64,000 bases of DNA from NCBI GenBank assembly GCA_029216955.1, contig JANAVB010010791.1, positions 9,711,721 to 9,775,720 on the forward strand, written 5' to 3'. Positions 25,411 to 35,229 of the stretch are shown piece by piece (position 1 is the stretch's first letter; each line of letters begins with the position of its first letter). Source of the DNA: Iris pallida. Lineage: Eukaryota > Streptophyta > Magnoliopsida > Asparagales > Iridaceae. The translations under genes and the position numbers were made by a program. Under the pieces are notes generated by a model, which was not told where the DNA came from, did no database searches, and worked only from the letters and a program-made list of their open reading frames with translations.

Positions 25411-25418
25411 GATGAAAA

Positions 25419-25538
25419 AAAGGTAGTTAAAGGCGCAAAGTGCACTCGAGGCGCAAAGGGTCCATATCGCCCTAGGCGTAAGGCGCACTTAAGGCGCGCA
25501 CCAGACCGATGCGAAGCACTATATATATATATATATAT

Positions 25539-25599
<61 letters not shown>

Positions 25600-26058
25600 T
25601 AGCAGGAGTACCCTTTGAATTGAAGTTTTAAGATATTCTTCAAGTGCTTTGTAAGGATAATTCCAATTAATAGGACTTGATTTCATCAAAAGATGGAAAT
25701 GATATATATGAACTAAATTACTAATGTAATAAATAAAACAAACAAATAGTAGAGAATTTTGTTTACAGGAACAATATAAAAAAAAGTATACAAAATAAAC
25801 ATTATACAAAAACAGTAAAAAAGTAAATAAAAAACAGTATAAAAAATACTATACAAAACAGTATAAAAAACAGAAAAAAAAAGTATATAAAACAAAGTAT
25901 TAAAGAAACAATAAAAACAATTCCCCAGGCGCGCCTTAACCTTCATGCGCCTCAGGAAAAGGCGCACCAAAGACGCTTCTTACGAAATGCGCCTCGCCTG
26001 GACTATACTGAGGTGTTGTCCCTGCGCCTAGGAGCAAGGCGCGCCTTTGACTACACTG
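25419..26058. mobile_element. hAT-type non-autonomous element, GGCGC-rich
   Basis: Left end AAAGGTAGTTAAAGGCGC; right end, reversed, CAGTGTAGTCAAAGGCGC. These are imperfect inverted repeats of 18 bp. The target duplication is GATGAAAA (25411-25418) / GATGAAAT (26059-26066), seven of eight bases. Subterminal zones are rich in AAGGCGC and GCGCCT motifs, and the centre holds an (AT)n array (25520-25595) and AT-rich filler. Layout parallels the CCTAGGCGG elements near 17 kb, suggesting a related family. Confidence 0.8.
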
Positions 26059-26409
26059 GATGAAATGGACAACCTGTAGACAAGCCATCGTTACACTAGG
26101 AATCAAACATACATAATAAGTTTTAGGTAGACGAATCACATTGTATTTATTCACAATAACGCAGAACTTGGTAACATGCTATCGACTAGGAAGCCAGGAC
26201 ACTCCAAAATTGGTGTTTCCATGTCAACCATGTAGAGGACGCGGCATTGACACCCAAAATAGAGGACACGCCAAAATAGGTTCCTTCTCCATGTTAGTCA
26301 TGTACGTATCTTCTTGTGTCATATCCATGTTCATGCAACATAAGCATTAGTTGAATACCCAATACAATTCTATTGGCAAAAGTTTGTTGCTTCCTGACTA
26401 TAGCACTAA
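26059..26409. other. No gene seen between two elements
   Basis: CCAAAAT(A/T)GG phrases recur at about 26205-26280. No coding region is recognised. Confidence 0.4.
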
Positions 26410-26597
26410 GCCCTGGTTTGGATTGCAGCAGTAGAAGCATGTTTTGACAGCAGCCTCCCAATTGCCATCAAAAGTTGGCCCAAATTGATCCGACTTTTCA
26501 AGAAACTTGTATAGGTTGCTATTATCAAACAACTTTTGGGGCTGCTTTTCAAACAGATAAGCAGAAGCAGCCATGATAAGCAATCCCAAAACCAGTG
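26410..26597. mobile_element. Tourist-like MITE (PIF/Harbinger type)
   Basis: A 188-bp segment flanked by TAA on both sides (26407-26409 and 26598-26600), the target duplication typical of PIF/Harbinger MITEs. Ends GCCCTGGTTTGGATTGCAGC and, reversed, CACTGGTTTTGGGATTGC form an imperfect inverted repeat. CAGCAGTAGAAGCA and GCAGAAGCAGCC lie as further internal inverted motifs. No coding capacity. Confidence 0.7.
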
Positions 26598-27045
26598 TAA
26601 GTGTTCACAATTATTAACATGAACTTGGTGTTATATGACGCTCCATACTTCAAATTTCAGGAAAGTTGCAAATTAGAATTTAAAAGCACCAAGTATTCTT
26701 CCTAAAATCTATGGCTTGCCTGCCCAAATAGGATTCTGCTCAACAAAAGGCGGGTTTGGGAATGGAGTTGAAAGGTAGCTTCTTCGTAATTCACATATTG
26801 GCATATACTGAAGATCTCGGCTAATGCATAGGTTTAACCATGCTTTAGACTTCGTATACATCATCTGTGTTGCACAGATACTACTCCAAGGCAACGTATA
26901 CGTCTTCATTTCGACACATATCCAACGTGATACTTTCTTGACACTCTTGTTGGACATAGCTCACCCATGTCTAGGTTCCCAAGGGATCCAAAATATAGTT
27001 CAAAGTGATTTGGCATGGTCATTATCGTGCAAACATAATTGAGAC

Positions 27046-27555
27046 CAAGGTTCGCAAATATTAGCATTATGTATCGGATGTATCGTATGTTTTTTGGCTT
27101 GTCCTGATCGCTACCCGATATCGAACGATATTGGCCAATAGCGACACTGGGACTCACTTTTTGGGTCAGTTGAACAAAGAAAAAAAAATACAAGGAAAAG
27201 ACAAATATGGGGAAAAGAGTATTGACACAATGATTTGAGGTGTCAAAGATCTACATGCTATCACGTGTTGGTATGATTCTTTACTAACACACTAGGACCA
27301 TTCTAATTGTCGAAGCTATATATTTATACTTTTATAGATTGATAACATCCATCAAACTTAATATTATTTTATTCAAGATAATAACAAATAACAAATAATA
27401 TATAGAATTATGCCCAAATATATAATAATTATTATTAAATTTGACATCACGTAACGAAGAACTCTAAAACTCCGATCTGAAACTGTCGAAACCACCGATA
27501 CCGATACTTATAAGAAGATCATGAACCGAGTTTGAGATTGATACTCCTAACCTGG
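27046..27555. mobile_element. hAT-type non-autonomous element
   Basis: A perfect 8-bp target duplication, ATTGAGAC, flanks it (27038-27045 and 27556-27563). Ends CAAGGTTCGC and, reversed, CCAGGTTAGG are short imperfect inverted repeats. Internal motifs (TATCGGATGTATCG, CCGATACCGATAC) also occur in the 240-bp element at 41748-41987, so the two are probably one family. Confidence 0.75.
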
Positions 27556-27563
27556 ATTGAGAC

Positions 27564-28191
27564 ATGAGAAAATAACATTCTTTCCATCAATCCCCTTCTA
27601 ACTCTTTGAAACCTAATTATTACCCAAATTTTGCTTAAATATAAATAAATACAGATCTAGTGTATAATTTGTTATATAACTGTTTCATGTGTATATAACT
27701 GTTTCCAAGTGTACCCATATTTTTTATTTTCTAAAAATGTCGTAATTTGAACCGGTAACGTTTCCGTATCCGAAGTCGTGCCAATGGAACCTAGGGTATA
27801 ATAATATGTAGATGGACCATGTGAAATTTTGTTTTATAGATATTATGTAAATATGAGAATAATCAAGGGAAGGACATTGGATTGTTGAATTTTAAGAAAC
27901 TAAATTCATCCCCGCCCTTAGCGCTCCCCTAGTTAACATCCTAAGGTGGATCACTCTGTTAGTAAGCCCTACCCAACCCGTTGCATAAGTAACCCTAGCC
28001 AAAATCGATATAAATTCATTCCTTTTGTTTGCTAACATTCCTTGAACATGAGACCTCCATTTTAGTCATCAAAGGCCTAAACCATTCCTTTGATAAGCCT
28101 TTGTGCTAAAAACCAAGTTACTTTCGCCTAAACCCCGAGTCTGCCACAAAAAAAAAAAACTATAAATGGGTAAAGCTGGGTGCAAGAGTAA
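27564..28191. other. No gene seen
   Basis: AT-rich interval. CGTAACGTTTCCGTATCCG-like phrases near 27755 resemble hAT-type ends, but no partner was identified. Confidence 0.4.
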
Positions 28192-29285
28192 GGGTTCGTT
28201 TGGATAGACTTTCTGAAAATTTGTTCTGAAAATAGTTTTCTGAAAGTGAGTTATAAAGTTGTTTTCTGAGTATAAATTTTTTGGCTTTATGCTTGGTAAC
28301 TTTTATCTGGAAAGTAATTTTAAGAAACAAAAATTGAAGAAGTTTGATAAAATATTTTTGGAAAGTGATTTTTTTAACTGTGTCCACATTGTTCGTGTCC
28401 AACTGTATCCCTCTCAAAATTGTTCACCCTCCTCCGTCCTCGACTGTCGCCGGACCCAAAACCCGCGGCCTCGGCGGCCAAGAAGAGGAGTGCAGCCAAC
28501 TTCCTGAACTGGAAGACTACGACGCCGCTGCCGGTCGACGGTGGTCAGGAGAGAGTCGACCTTCCATTTCCTCGACGCGAGGTCGGGTGGTGGTTGTGGT
28601 GGCCGCTGCTGCTGCTGCGGCACGACGAAAAATCACGCGACCCCACAGCCGCCATGTAGGTGGTGGTTGCGGCGGCCGCTGCTGCTGCGGCACTTTGTTC
28701 GCGCAACTGCTACTGCCATTGTACGCGCGCGCTGGTGGCCGAAGGCACGTAGGGGTGGCGCTGGCTATCGCCGCAGTTCCTCCTCACCAAGCTCGACCTC
28801 CCCCCTCTTTGGGAGTCGACGGCGCCGCCGTGAGCATAACGTCCACCTCCCGGCCTTCGTGCGAGCCCTGAAGAAGTCTTCGACGAGGAGGGACTCCACC
28901 GCCGCCGGCTCGACGAGGCAGGCCTCCACCTTTAGGCTGGAGCCGTTGTGCTCGACAACGAGGCCTCCACCTTTGGAGCCGTTGTGCGCTGGCTGCCATG
29001 GAGGTCTCCATTTTTGGAGAAGAGAAAAAGAGGAGAGAGAAAGAGGAGAGAGGAGCGTTGGGACTTGGGGGATGTTGGGGGTGGAGGTGGGGGTGGGTCC
29101 GCATGTTTTGGAAAATAATTTTGAGAAAGAGGTTTTTTCTACTTCGGAAAAGCTATATTTAAAAGTAATTTTTTGAAATTTTTTCCGGATGTAATGTTTG
29201 TAGTGTAGCTGTCCAAACATAATTTGAGGGAGGGTTTCATTTATAACTCAGAAAACTGAGTTATAAATGGTAACTAAACAGGCCC
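28192..29285. mobile_element. PIF/Harbinger-type element carrying a GC-rich core
   Basis: Termini GGGTTCGTTTGGATAG and, reversed, GGGCCTGTTTAGTTACC have the GGG-C-GTTTGG form of plant PIF/Harbinger ends. They are flanked by TAA on both sides (28189-28191 and 29286-29288). Subterminal inverted motifs (TTTCTGAAAGTGAGTTATAA and the complement of TTATAACTCAG) reinforce the pairing. The AT-rich arms contrast sharply with the GC-rich core (about 28430-29100). Overlapping open frames in that core (28344-28871, 175 codons; 28541-29176, 211 codons; others on the minus strand) are Arg/Pro/Ser-rich and match no family I recognise. This layout fits a Pack-type element with captured genomic DNA, but the donor is unknown. 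No transposase is encoded. Confidence 0.65.
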
Positions 29286-29744
29286 TAAATTTTTCTTGAT
29301 TTTAGGTAATTGTTGTTTTTTTATCATTTTTTTTGAATTTATGCTTGTTTTGATTCCAAAGGAAAGTTAACGAAATATTTCCATCAGTTTCGTTGCAAAA
29401 TAGATAAAAATATTTGTGTGTTTAAATGGTCAATGGAATTTGAAAATTTGAAATGTGCTTCATGAGAATCTTGGCAACTATGACAACTACAAATTTAAAC
29501 ATTCGTTACTGGCAATAGTTTTGGATCGTATCATTGTTTTCAAGAATTTTTCCCGTAAAAAGGTAATTTGAGGTCTCATAGGTAGTTCTCTCTGAGATGT
29601 TTAGATGTAATTTTTATTTTTAATTGACTGTAATTTATGTTATATTAACTTAAATTGAGGACAATGTATCTTCGCTCCATCTGGAAAAAGTTCTTTGTCC
29701 ACCACTAAGAATGATAACAGTTGTAAGACATATTTTACTCGTGT

Positions 29745-29865
29745 CTTAATTACAACTTGATACTCAATTATTCCAGTTTTTCAACTTGATACCCTAAACT
29801 TTTTTACTCGACAACTTGACACCATCAACTATTTAATATTTTCAATTTGATACACAAAGTTAAAA
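29745..29865. repeat. CAACTTGATAC-type short repeat cluster
   Basis: Four variants occur at irregular spacing of 25-45 bases: CAACTTGATACTC, CAACTTGATACCC, CAACTTGACACCA and CAATTTGATACAC. This resembles subterminal repeats of plant DNA transposons, but no ends were identified. Confidence 0.55.
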
Positions 29866-29999
29866 AAGAAGAAGACAAAACTATCCCTCCCTATCCATCC
29901 CAACCCAACCTACCCCCTCTGTCCACCCCCGTCCCCTCTACCCACCTCGTCCCTTGCCCCCTCCACCACCACCCCCTCTCTCTGCGGCCACACTACCAC

Positions 30000-30000
<1 letters not shown>

Positions 30001-30033
<33 letters not shown>
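30001..30033. repeat. Poly-C tract, 33 bases
   Basis: An uninterrupted run of C on the plus strand, in a C-rich low-complexity stretch (about 29880-30053). Such runs are rare, and its length may be affected by sequencing or assembly. Confidence 0.9.
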
Positions 30034-30035
<2 letters not shown>

Positions 30036-30136
30036 CCCCATCTCTCCGAGCACATGCGCAGCCCTACAAAGAGAGTATATATAAATATATGTAGCCAAGC
30101 ACTTCTTAGCCCATGTGCTAGGAGTAGGAGGCACCA

Positions 30137-30164
30137 CCCCCCCCCCCCCCCCCCCCCCCCCCCC
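30137..30164. repeat. Poly-C tract, 28 bases
   Basis: A second uninterrupted C run, about 100 bases after the first, following GGAGGCACCA. Confidence 0.9.
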
Positions 30165-30549
30165 TAGGTGGTTGGTTCTAATCTTCGGGAAAGCATGTTA
30201 ATTTCCAAGCGGTTGGATATTAACAGCCAAGTGGGTGTTGCAGACCTGGTGTGGGCCAAGCAGGCGAATTCTGGAAGGGTTGTGCCTTCATGGTAAGCTT
30301 GATGGTCCCTCAAACGAAGCTTACAACCTAGATTAGCAGAGTTTTTAGAGGCTTTTACCTATACACATAAAAAAGAACGGAGTAAGTTAGGAAAGGTAGA
30401 AAACACCCTACAGAAATATTGAAGTACGTCTTAGGCTAAGTCTAAATCTGGGTAACATAGATTTTTGATATTGATAGAACTAGTACTGAAACCTCTGCAC
30501 TTACCCAAGTGGGCAATTAGATGGCCAAAAAATTGTAATAAATAATTAC

Positions 30550-30551
<2 letters not shown>
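30165..30551. other. No gene seen
   Basis: Ordinary-composition sequence between the poly-C tract and the AT-bounded elements; no domain or repeat recognised. Confidence 0.4.
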
Positions 30552-30598
<47 letters not shown>

Positions 30599-30601
<3 letters not shown>

Positions 30602-30660
30602 TGACTTGTAGCCTAGTAGTTAAGAGAGATGCATGCGGCCCGAGTGTCAGGAGATCGATA
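30599..30660 (+). mobile_element. Truncated tRNA-like SINE
   Basis: Identical over about 60 bases to the start of the SINE at 30705 (from ATGACTTGTAGCCTAGTAG through CAGGAGATCGAT), then passes straight into AT repeats. It is preceded by the (AT)n array at 30552-30596. Box A is present and box B is cut after its first half. With the next copy it looks like a tandem duplication of about 107 bp. Confidence 0.65.
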
Positions 30661-30704
30661 TATATATAAATATATGCCTCTTCTTATACAGAAGTTATAT
30701 ATTG

Positions 30705-30803
30705 AAATGACTTGTAGCCTAGTAGTTAAGAGAGATGCATGCGGCCCGAGTGTCAGGAGATCGATTCCCGGTGGGAGCGTTCGCCACAATTACCTTCTTT
30801 CAA
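30705..30803 (+). mobile_element. tRNA-like SINE with AT tail
   Basis: Box A-like TAGCCTAGTAGTTAAG (about 30715-30730) and box B-like AGATCGATTCC (30758-30768) have tRNA-type spacing. The body ends TTACCTTCTTTCAA and passes into an (AT)n tail (to about 30827). A closely similar copy lies at 39492-39596. No tRNA cloverleaf is expected, since the 3' half is unrelated to an acceptor stem. Confidence 0.65.
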
Positions 30804-30827
30804 TATATATATATATATATATATATA

Positions 30828-31023
30828 GAGGAAGGATCAAGATCCCCACATTTTTTGCGTTCCCATGCATCCCCCATATTTGTACCGTTGGATGGTGCTT
30901 TAAGTCATCTAATCTTAACCGTTGATTTACCAATGGTTAAAATTAGATGACTTAAAGCACATCCAACGGATGTGAACATGGGGATGCATGGGAATGCAAA
31001 AATTGTGGAGATGCCTATCCTTC

Positions 31024-31026
<3 letters not shown>
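30828..31026. mobile_element. Foldback MITE bounded by (AT)n arrays
   Basis: An almost complete palindrome of 199 bp. The left arm GAGGAAGGATCAAGATCC ... AAGTCATCTAATCTTAACC pairs with a right arm ending GGAGATGCCTATCCTTCCTC. The arms include TACCGTTGGATG / CATCCAACGGATG and CCCATGCATCCCC / GGGGATGCATGGG. The loop is about 20 bases (GTTGATTTACC). It is flanked by AT arrays on both sides (30804-30827, 31027-31093). No coding capacity. A transcript would form a long hairpin. Confidence 0.75.
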
Positions 31027-31074
<48 letters not shown>

Positions 31075-31149
31075 TATATATATATATATATATGCCTCTT
31101 CTTATACGGAAGAGTTTTTACGAGAAAGTTACGGGACTTTAAGAACATA

Positions 31150-31905
31150 AGTATCTTTCTCTTCCAAATTTCTTTCTCTTTAATAAATCTAAATTCCTCC
31201 TTTAAAAAGATAAATCTCTCTCTATCTTAAAAGAACAAAAAATAAATCTATCTATATTAAAAAAACAAAAATAAGTCTATCTCTATTTTTAAAACATATC
31301 TAAATAGAGAGTTTTTTTTTTAAAGTTCTATCCATCGATTTATTAATTTTAATTTTAATTCTAATTTTAATTTTGATTTTGATTGTGATTATAATTTTAA
31401 TTTTAGTTTAATATTAATTTTAGTTCTAGTTCTAGTTCTAATTCTAATTTATTTTTATTTTAATGTTAATTTTAAAATTAAAGTTAATTCTAAGGTAATT
31501 TTAATTTTAGTGTTAATTTTTAATTTTAATGTTAATGTTAATGTTAAAACTAAAATTAAATTAACACTAAAATTAAAATTAACATTCAAATTAAAATTAA
31601 CATTTAACATTCAAATTAATATTAATGTTTTTAAATATATTTGTTTTTAAAGATAGATTTAGTTTTTAAAGATAGATTATTTTTTAGATTTGTTTTGAAA
31701 GATATATTTGTTTTAAAAAAATCTGTCTCTATTTTAAAAATAAAAAACAAATCTATCTATCTCTATTTTTATATAAAAAATATATTTCTCTATTTTAAAA
31801 AATAAATAGATGGATAGGACTCATTTTTTTAAGATAGAGATTGATTTATTTTTTTTAAAGGAGATATTTAAAACATTTATAAAGAGGAAATTTGAAGACA
31901 AATAT
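31150..31905. mobile_element. AT-rich foldback element, about 750 bp
   Basis: The two halves are imperfect inverted repeats. AAATTTCTTTCTCTTTAATA (from about 31167) pairs with the reverse of 31861-31892, and GTTCTATCCATCGATTTATT (31325-31344) pairs with the reverse of AATAAATAGATGGATAGGAC (31801-31820). The centre (31340-31620) is a degenerate hexamer array of the ATTTTA/TAATTT type that is itself palindromic. There are no open frames. Ends are approximate. Confidence 0.6.
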
Positions 31906-31947
31906 ATGTATGTTACTTGTTCTTTGTTCCCTAAGTTTTCTGTAAAG

Positions 31948-31952
<5 letters not shown>

Positions 31953-32010
<58 letters not shown>
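31953..32010. repeat. (AT)n microsatellite at the 5' edge of the copia element
   Basis: Pure AT repeat abutting TGTTGG, the start of the 5' LTR. Any target duplication here would be hidden by the repeat. Confidence 0.95.
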
Positions 32011-32015
<5 letters not shown>

Positions 32016-32864
32016 GTGTTTTTGCCTTTAGACTAGGAAAGATAGTCCCACATCGACTACACCAAATGGTGAGTATCTCAATATAATGTATTGCTTGTGT
32101 TGAGGTGTGCACATGAGGTGTGGCACAAGTGTATGCCATGTAGGAGTATTTTTACTAGAAGAAAAAATGATTAATTCTAACAAAGATGCAAGTTGATTTT
32201 TGTTGTTCAGACTCGGACTCGGACACGGACTCCAGGATACCTCGTGCATACACGGAAATGTGTTCGGGGGGTAGGGGTGGACTGGCACTCGACTATGCTG
32301 ATTGTGAGATGAACTAAAATATCAAACTCTATTTTTGAGTATTGGTATTTTAGTCCCACATCGGATAGGAGAAATAGTGAAGTCTCACTCCACTCTATAA
32401 ATAGAGCCCCATGGCCTCCTTTCTAAGATGTACCAAAGAAGAGAGTTAAGGGAGTCCGTGAAGTCCAGGGAGCCCGTTCAAGTCTCAAAAATTGACTGAA
32501 CGAGTTATTCCAGAAGTTCTTTGAGAACTTGCTGATTCCTGGAAGCGGATCGTATGAAGACGAATCTTGCTTTGAGCAACGGTGATCTGATCACCCTAGC
32601 AAAGCCGCCTTATTATTTCTTCTTTCCTTCTCTTTGTCTCTAATTTAATCAGAAACCTCTTGTGCTTCTCTGATCTAATCAGAAACCACTTGTAGGCTTT
32701 CGTCGCTGCTGCTACAAAATTCATTTGTGCCCTCTTCGAAGTGTTACATTTGATTTCGTATCTCTGAATCCTTCGGGATCTCAGTTGTGCACCTTCCTCG
32801 AAGTATTGCCAAATCACTTTGTCGACTTACGTTCTTCCATCTAAGATCTGTTTCAGAAATAACA
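32011..32864 (+). repeat. 5' LTR of the copia element, 854 bp
   Basis: Starts TGTTGGTGTTTTTGCC and ends GAAATAACA. It contains GTCCCACATCG at 32045-32055 and again at 32353-32363, with TATAAATA at 32396-32403. Sequence downstream of that TATA box would be the start of the genomic transcript. Confidence 0.9.
32353..32403 (+). promoter_or_regulatory. USE-like element plus TATA box in the 5' LTR
   Basis: GTCCCACATCG (32353-32363) equals the plant snRNA-gene upstream sequence element (consensus RTCCCACATCG). TATAAATA starts at 32396, leaving 32 bases between them. That spacing is close to plant pol II snRNA promoters and longer than in pol III U6 genes. The same pair recurs in the 3' LTR (38183-38193 and 38226-38233). 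Inference: this is the core promoter of the element. Confidence 0.6.
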
Positions 32865-32888
32865 ATCTCAAATCAAGATTTAGATCTG

Positions 32889-33700
32889 ATGGAGAACAAC
32901 CGTGCAAACCTTCTCGACACAAGTTTTAACAAACTTGAGAAGTTTGACGGAGAGCATTACAATGTCTGGAAGAGAAAGGTCAGCCTTAATCTTCAACTCG
33001 TGAGCGTTAACTACGTGTTGACAGATCCTGAGCCTTTAATTTCAGAAGGTGAAAATACTCGAAGGGTCGCTGAGGCTACTGCTTTACAATCCAAGTGGAG
33101 GAGAGAGAACAACCTTTGCAAGTTGCTTATCTTAAACTCTATGGAGGACTCTCTGGCAGAGTCATACAACAAGACGGTCCATGCTAAGGACGTTTGGGAG
33201 TCTGTAGAGAATCTCTACAAGACAGATGAGAATAGGAACAAGATCCATGCGACCGAAAAGGTCTGAAAGATGCGATTTGAGGACGATAAGACGATGTTGC
33301 CTCAAGTCAAAGAATTTCTCAAGTTACGTCAAAAACTTGAGGATGACGACATACCCTTGGTCGATGCTTTCGTCATCGGTGGTGTTGTTGCAAAGCTTCT
33401 ACTTGGGTGGAGCAATTTCATCGCGGACATGCACTGCAGGAAGATGGAGGTGGATCTTGAACGCCTCTTGCACTGGATTCATGTTGAAGACGAGTTGAGG
33501 GCTCAAATCAAAGTGGACACCTTATCCAAACAGATGGCTGAGGCCAATCTAGTGCAAGCTGGAGACTCCAGAAGGAGGCAAAAGGCTCCTTACAACAAAA
33601 GGAGGGACGTTCACCAACTGAAGGTGAAGTCGGCTCAGTTCAAGCCCAAGTCTAAAACACCTGGGACTTGTTTCAACTGTGGCAAGAAAGACTGCAAGGA
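32889..33700 (+). pseudogene. gag: copia gag (copia-type gag polypeptide), broken
   Basis: The ATG at 32889 begins MENNRANLL. An early block, KFDGEHYNVWKRKV, matches the (F)-G-NY--W---M start of copia-type gag, and further conserved spacing continues to about 33500. A TGA at 33264-33266 interrupts an otherwise continuous frame. A zinc knuckle is begun by CFNCGKK (about 33667) but has lost the residues normally between the second cysteine and the next, including the histidine, so it is probably unable to bind zinc. Gag would form the particle and bind RNA. The frame upstream of the ATG (from 32787) is LTR sequence. Confidence 0.85.
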
Positions 33701-34220
33701 AAAAGCCAAACAGAAAGAGCATGGTGAGGCTAACTTTGTTGCTACGATTGTGCAGGTTAACTCGGCCAGTGTTGACACAGATTGGTGGATAGATACTGGG
33801 GCATCATGCCATATTTGTTCAAAGAAGGAGTAGTTCATCACATACAAGCCTACATCTGAGAAGATTATGGTGGCGAACCAGACACAAGCTGAAGTGAAGG
33901 GGATGGAGACGGTGGTACTGCGACTGACTTTGGAAAAGTTGCTGATGCTTCAGGATGTGAAGCATGTACCAGCTATAGCCAAGAACCTGGTCTCAGGAAG
34001 TCTACTCTGCAACGCAGACTTGAGGATAGACATTAACGCTGGTCAGGTGGTTATGTCTTATAAAGGAACATACTTTGGAAATGCTTACTGTACCGAAGGG
34101 ATGTTCAAACTTCAACTTGTAACTCCAGTTGAGATGATAAATGCAATCTTTATTTCTGATTATTCTCTTGAGTTGTAGCATAATAGACTAGGACATGTTC
34201 ATTGTAAAAGGATAAGCAAG
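33701..34220 (+). pseudogene. copia protease and pre-integrase region, broken
   Basis: The aspartic protease active site WWIDTGASCHIC lies at about 33783-33818. DTGA is the catalytic triplet of retroelement proteases. Two in-frame TAG codons (33831-33833 and 34176-34178) interrupt the frame; the region between them carries the expected HVPAIAKNLVSGSLL block. The second stop falls just before HNRLGH, the start of the GAG-pre-integrase (zinc-binding) segment, which runs into the integrase without a frame change. Confidence 0.85.
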
Positions 34221-34990
34221 ATGTCTAGTCTATGGCTTATCTCTAAATGTTGGGGTAAGGAGTTGGAGAAGTGTGAGGTCTATGCGCAAACGAAGATCGC
34301 CAAAAAATCGTTCAAATGGGTAAACCAAAGCACAGATCTTTTGGAGTTGGTACACTCGGATATCTGTGACTTCAAGCAGTTCTCCACAAAGGTCGGAATG
34401 AAGTATTTTATTACTTTTATCGATGATTTCTCAAAGTACGCGTTCGTTTATTTGCTCAAGTCTGAAAATGAAGCATTTGAGGAATTTAAGGACTTCAAAG
34501 CTGAAGCCGAACATCAAACCGGACAACAACTCAAGAGACTCAAAAGTGATCGAGGTGGAGAGTATAGGTCTTATGAATTTGCATCGTTCTGCAGAGAACA
34601 TGGAATTGTCAATGAGACGACTGCTCCGTACTCCCCTCAATCAAATGGTGTTGCAGAAAGGAACAGAACGTTAACAGAGGTGATGAACTCAGTGCTGTTG
34701 ACTGTGGGTCTTCCAAATTGCTTCTGGGGCGAAGCAGTGCTTAAGGCTACTTTCATTTTGAATAGAGTACCGTATGCAACTTCCGATGTCACTCTTCATG
34801 AACTCTGGTTCAAGGTCAGACCAACTTGAATGTTATTCGAGCGTGGGGGGGTGTCTGGCGTATGTGAAGCTTCCGGATTTGAAGATTCATAAGCTAGGTA
34901 CAAGGACTGTGAAGACAATCTTCCTGGGTTATGCCGATAAGAGTGATGCTCAGAGGTTCCTTGATATTGTTTCTAATCATATCATTGAGT
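34221..34990 (+). pseudogene. copia integrase, frameshifted
   Basis: The catalytic core is complete by inspection: first Asp in LVHSDICDF (about 34348), then FIDDFSKYAFVYLL, second Asp in KSDRGGEY (about 34544) and Glu in SNGVAERN (about 34643). The frame ends at a TGA (34827-34829). The conserved GGCLAYVKLPDLKIHKLG block continues in a different frame from about 34845, so a frameshift lies in 34815-34850. The domain normally joins element cDNA to host DNA. Confidence 0.9.
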
Positions 34991-35229
34991 CTCACGATGC
35001 AGAATTTTTTGAAGATAAATTTGCAAGACACAAAAATATTGTTTTCGCAGATATTTCTGAGAATAGTATGAGTGCACAGAAGGCTGAAGCTCCTTACAGA
35101 GATGTAGTCCAAGAAGAAGTTGTTGTTGCAAGAACAGTTGTTGAACCAGAACTCACAGAACCTGTGTCTAAACGAGTGAGGAGACAGAAGGACTTCGAAG
35201 AGGATTTCGTCACCTATCATGTGGAAGCA

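Noticed and set aside
28541..29176. A 211-codon frame as a real gene
   Set aside because: It lies inside a transposon, is Arg/Ser/Pro-rich as expected from GC-rich DNA, has equally long frames on the opposite strand and runs into the element's AT-rich arm.
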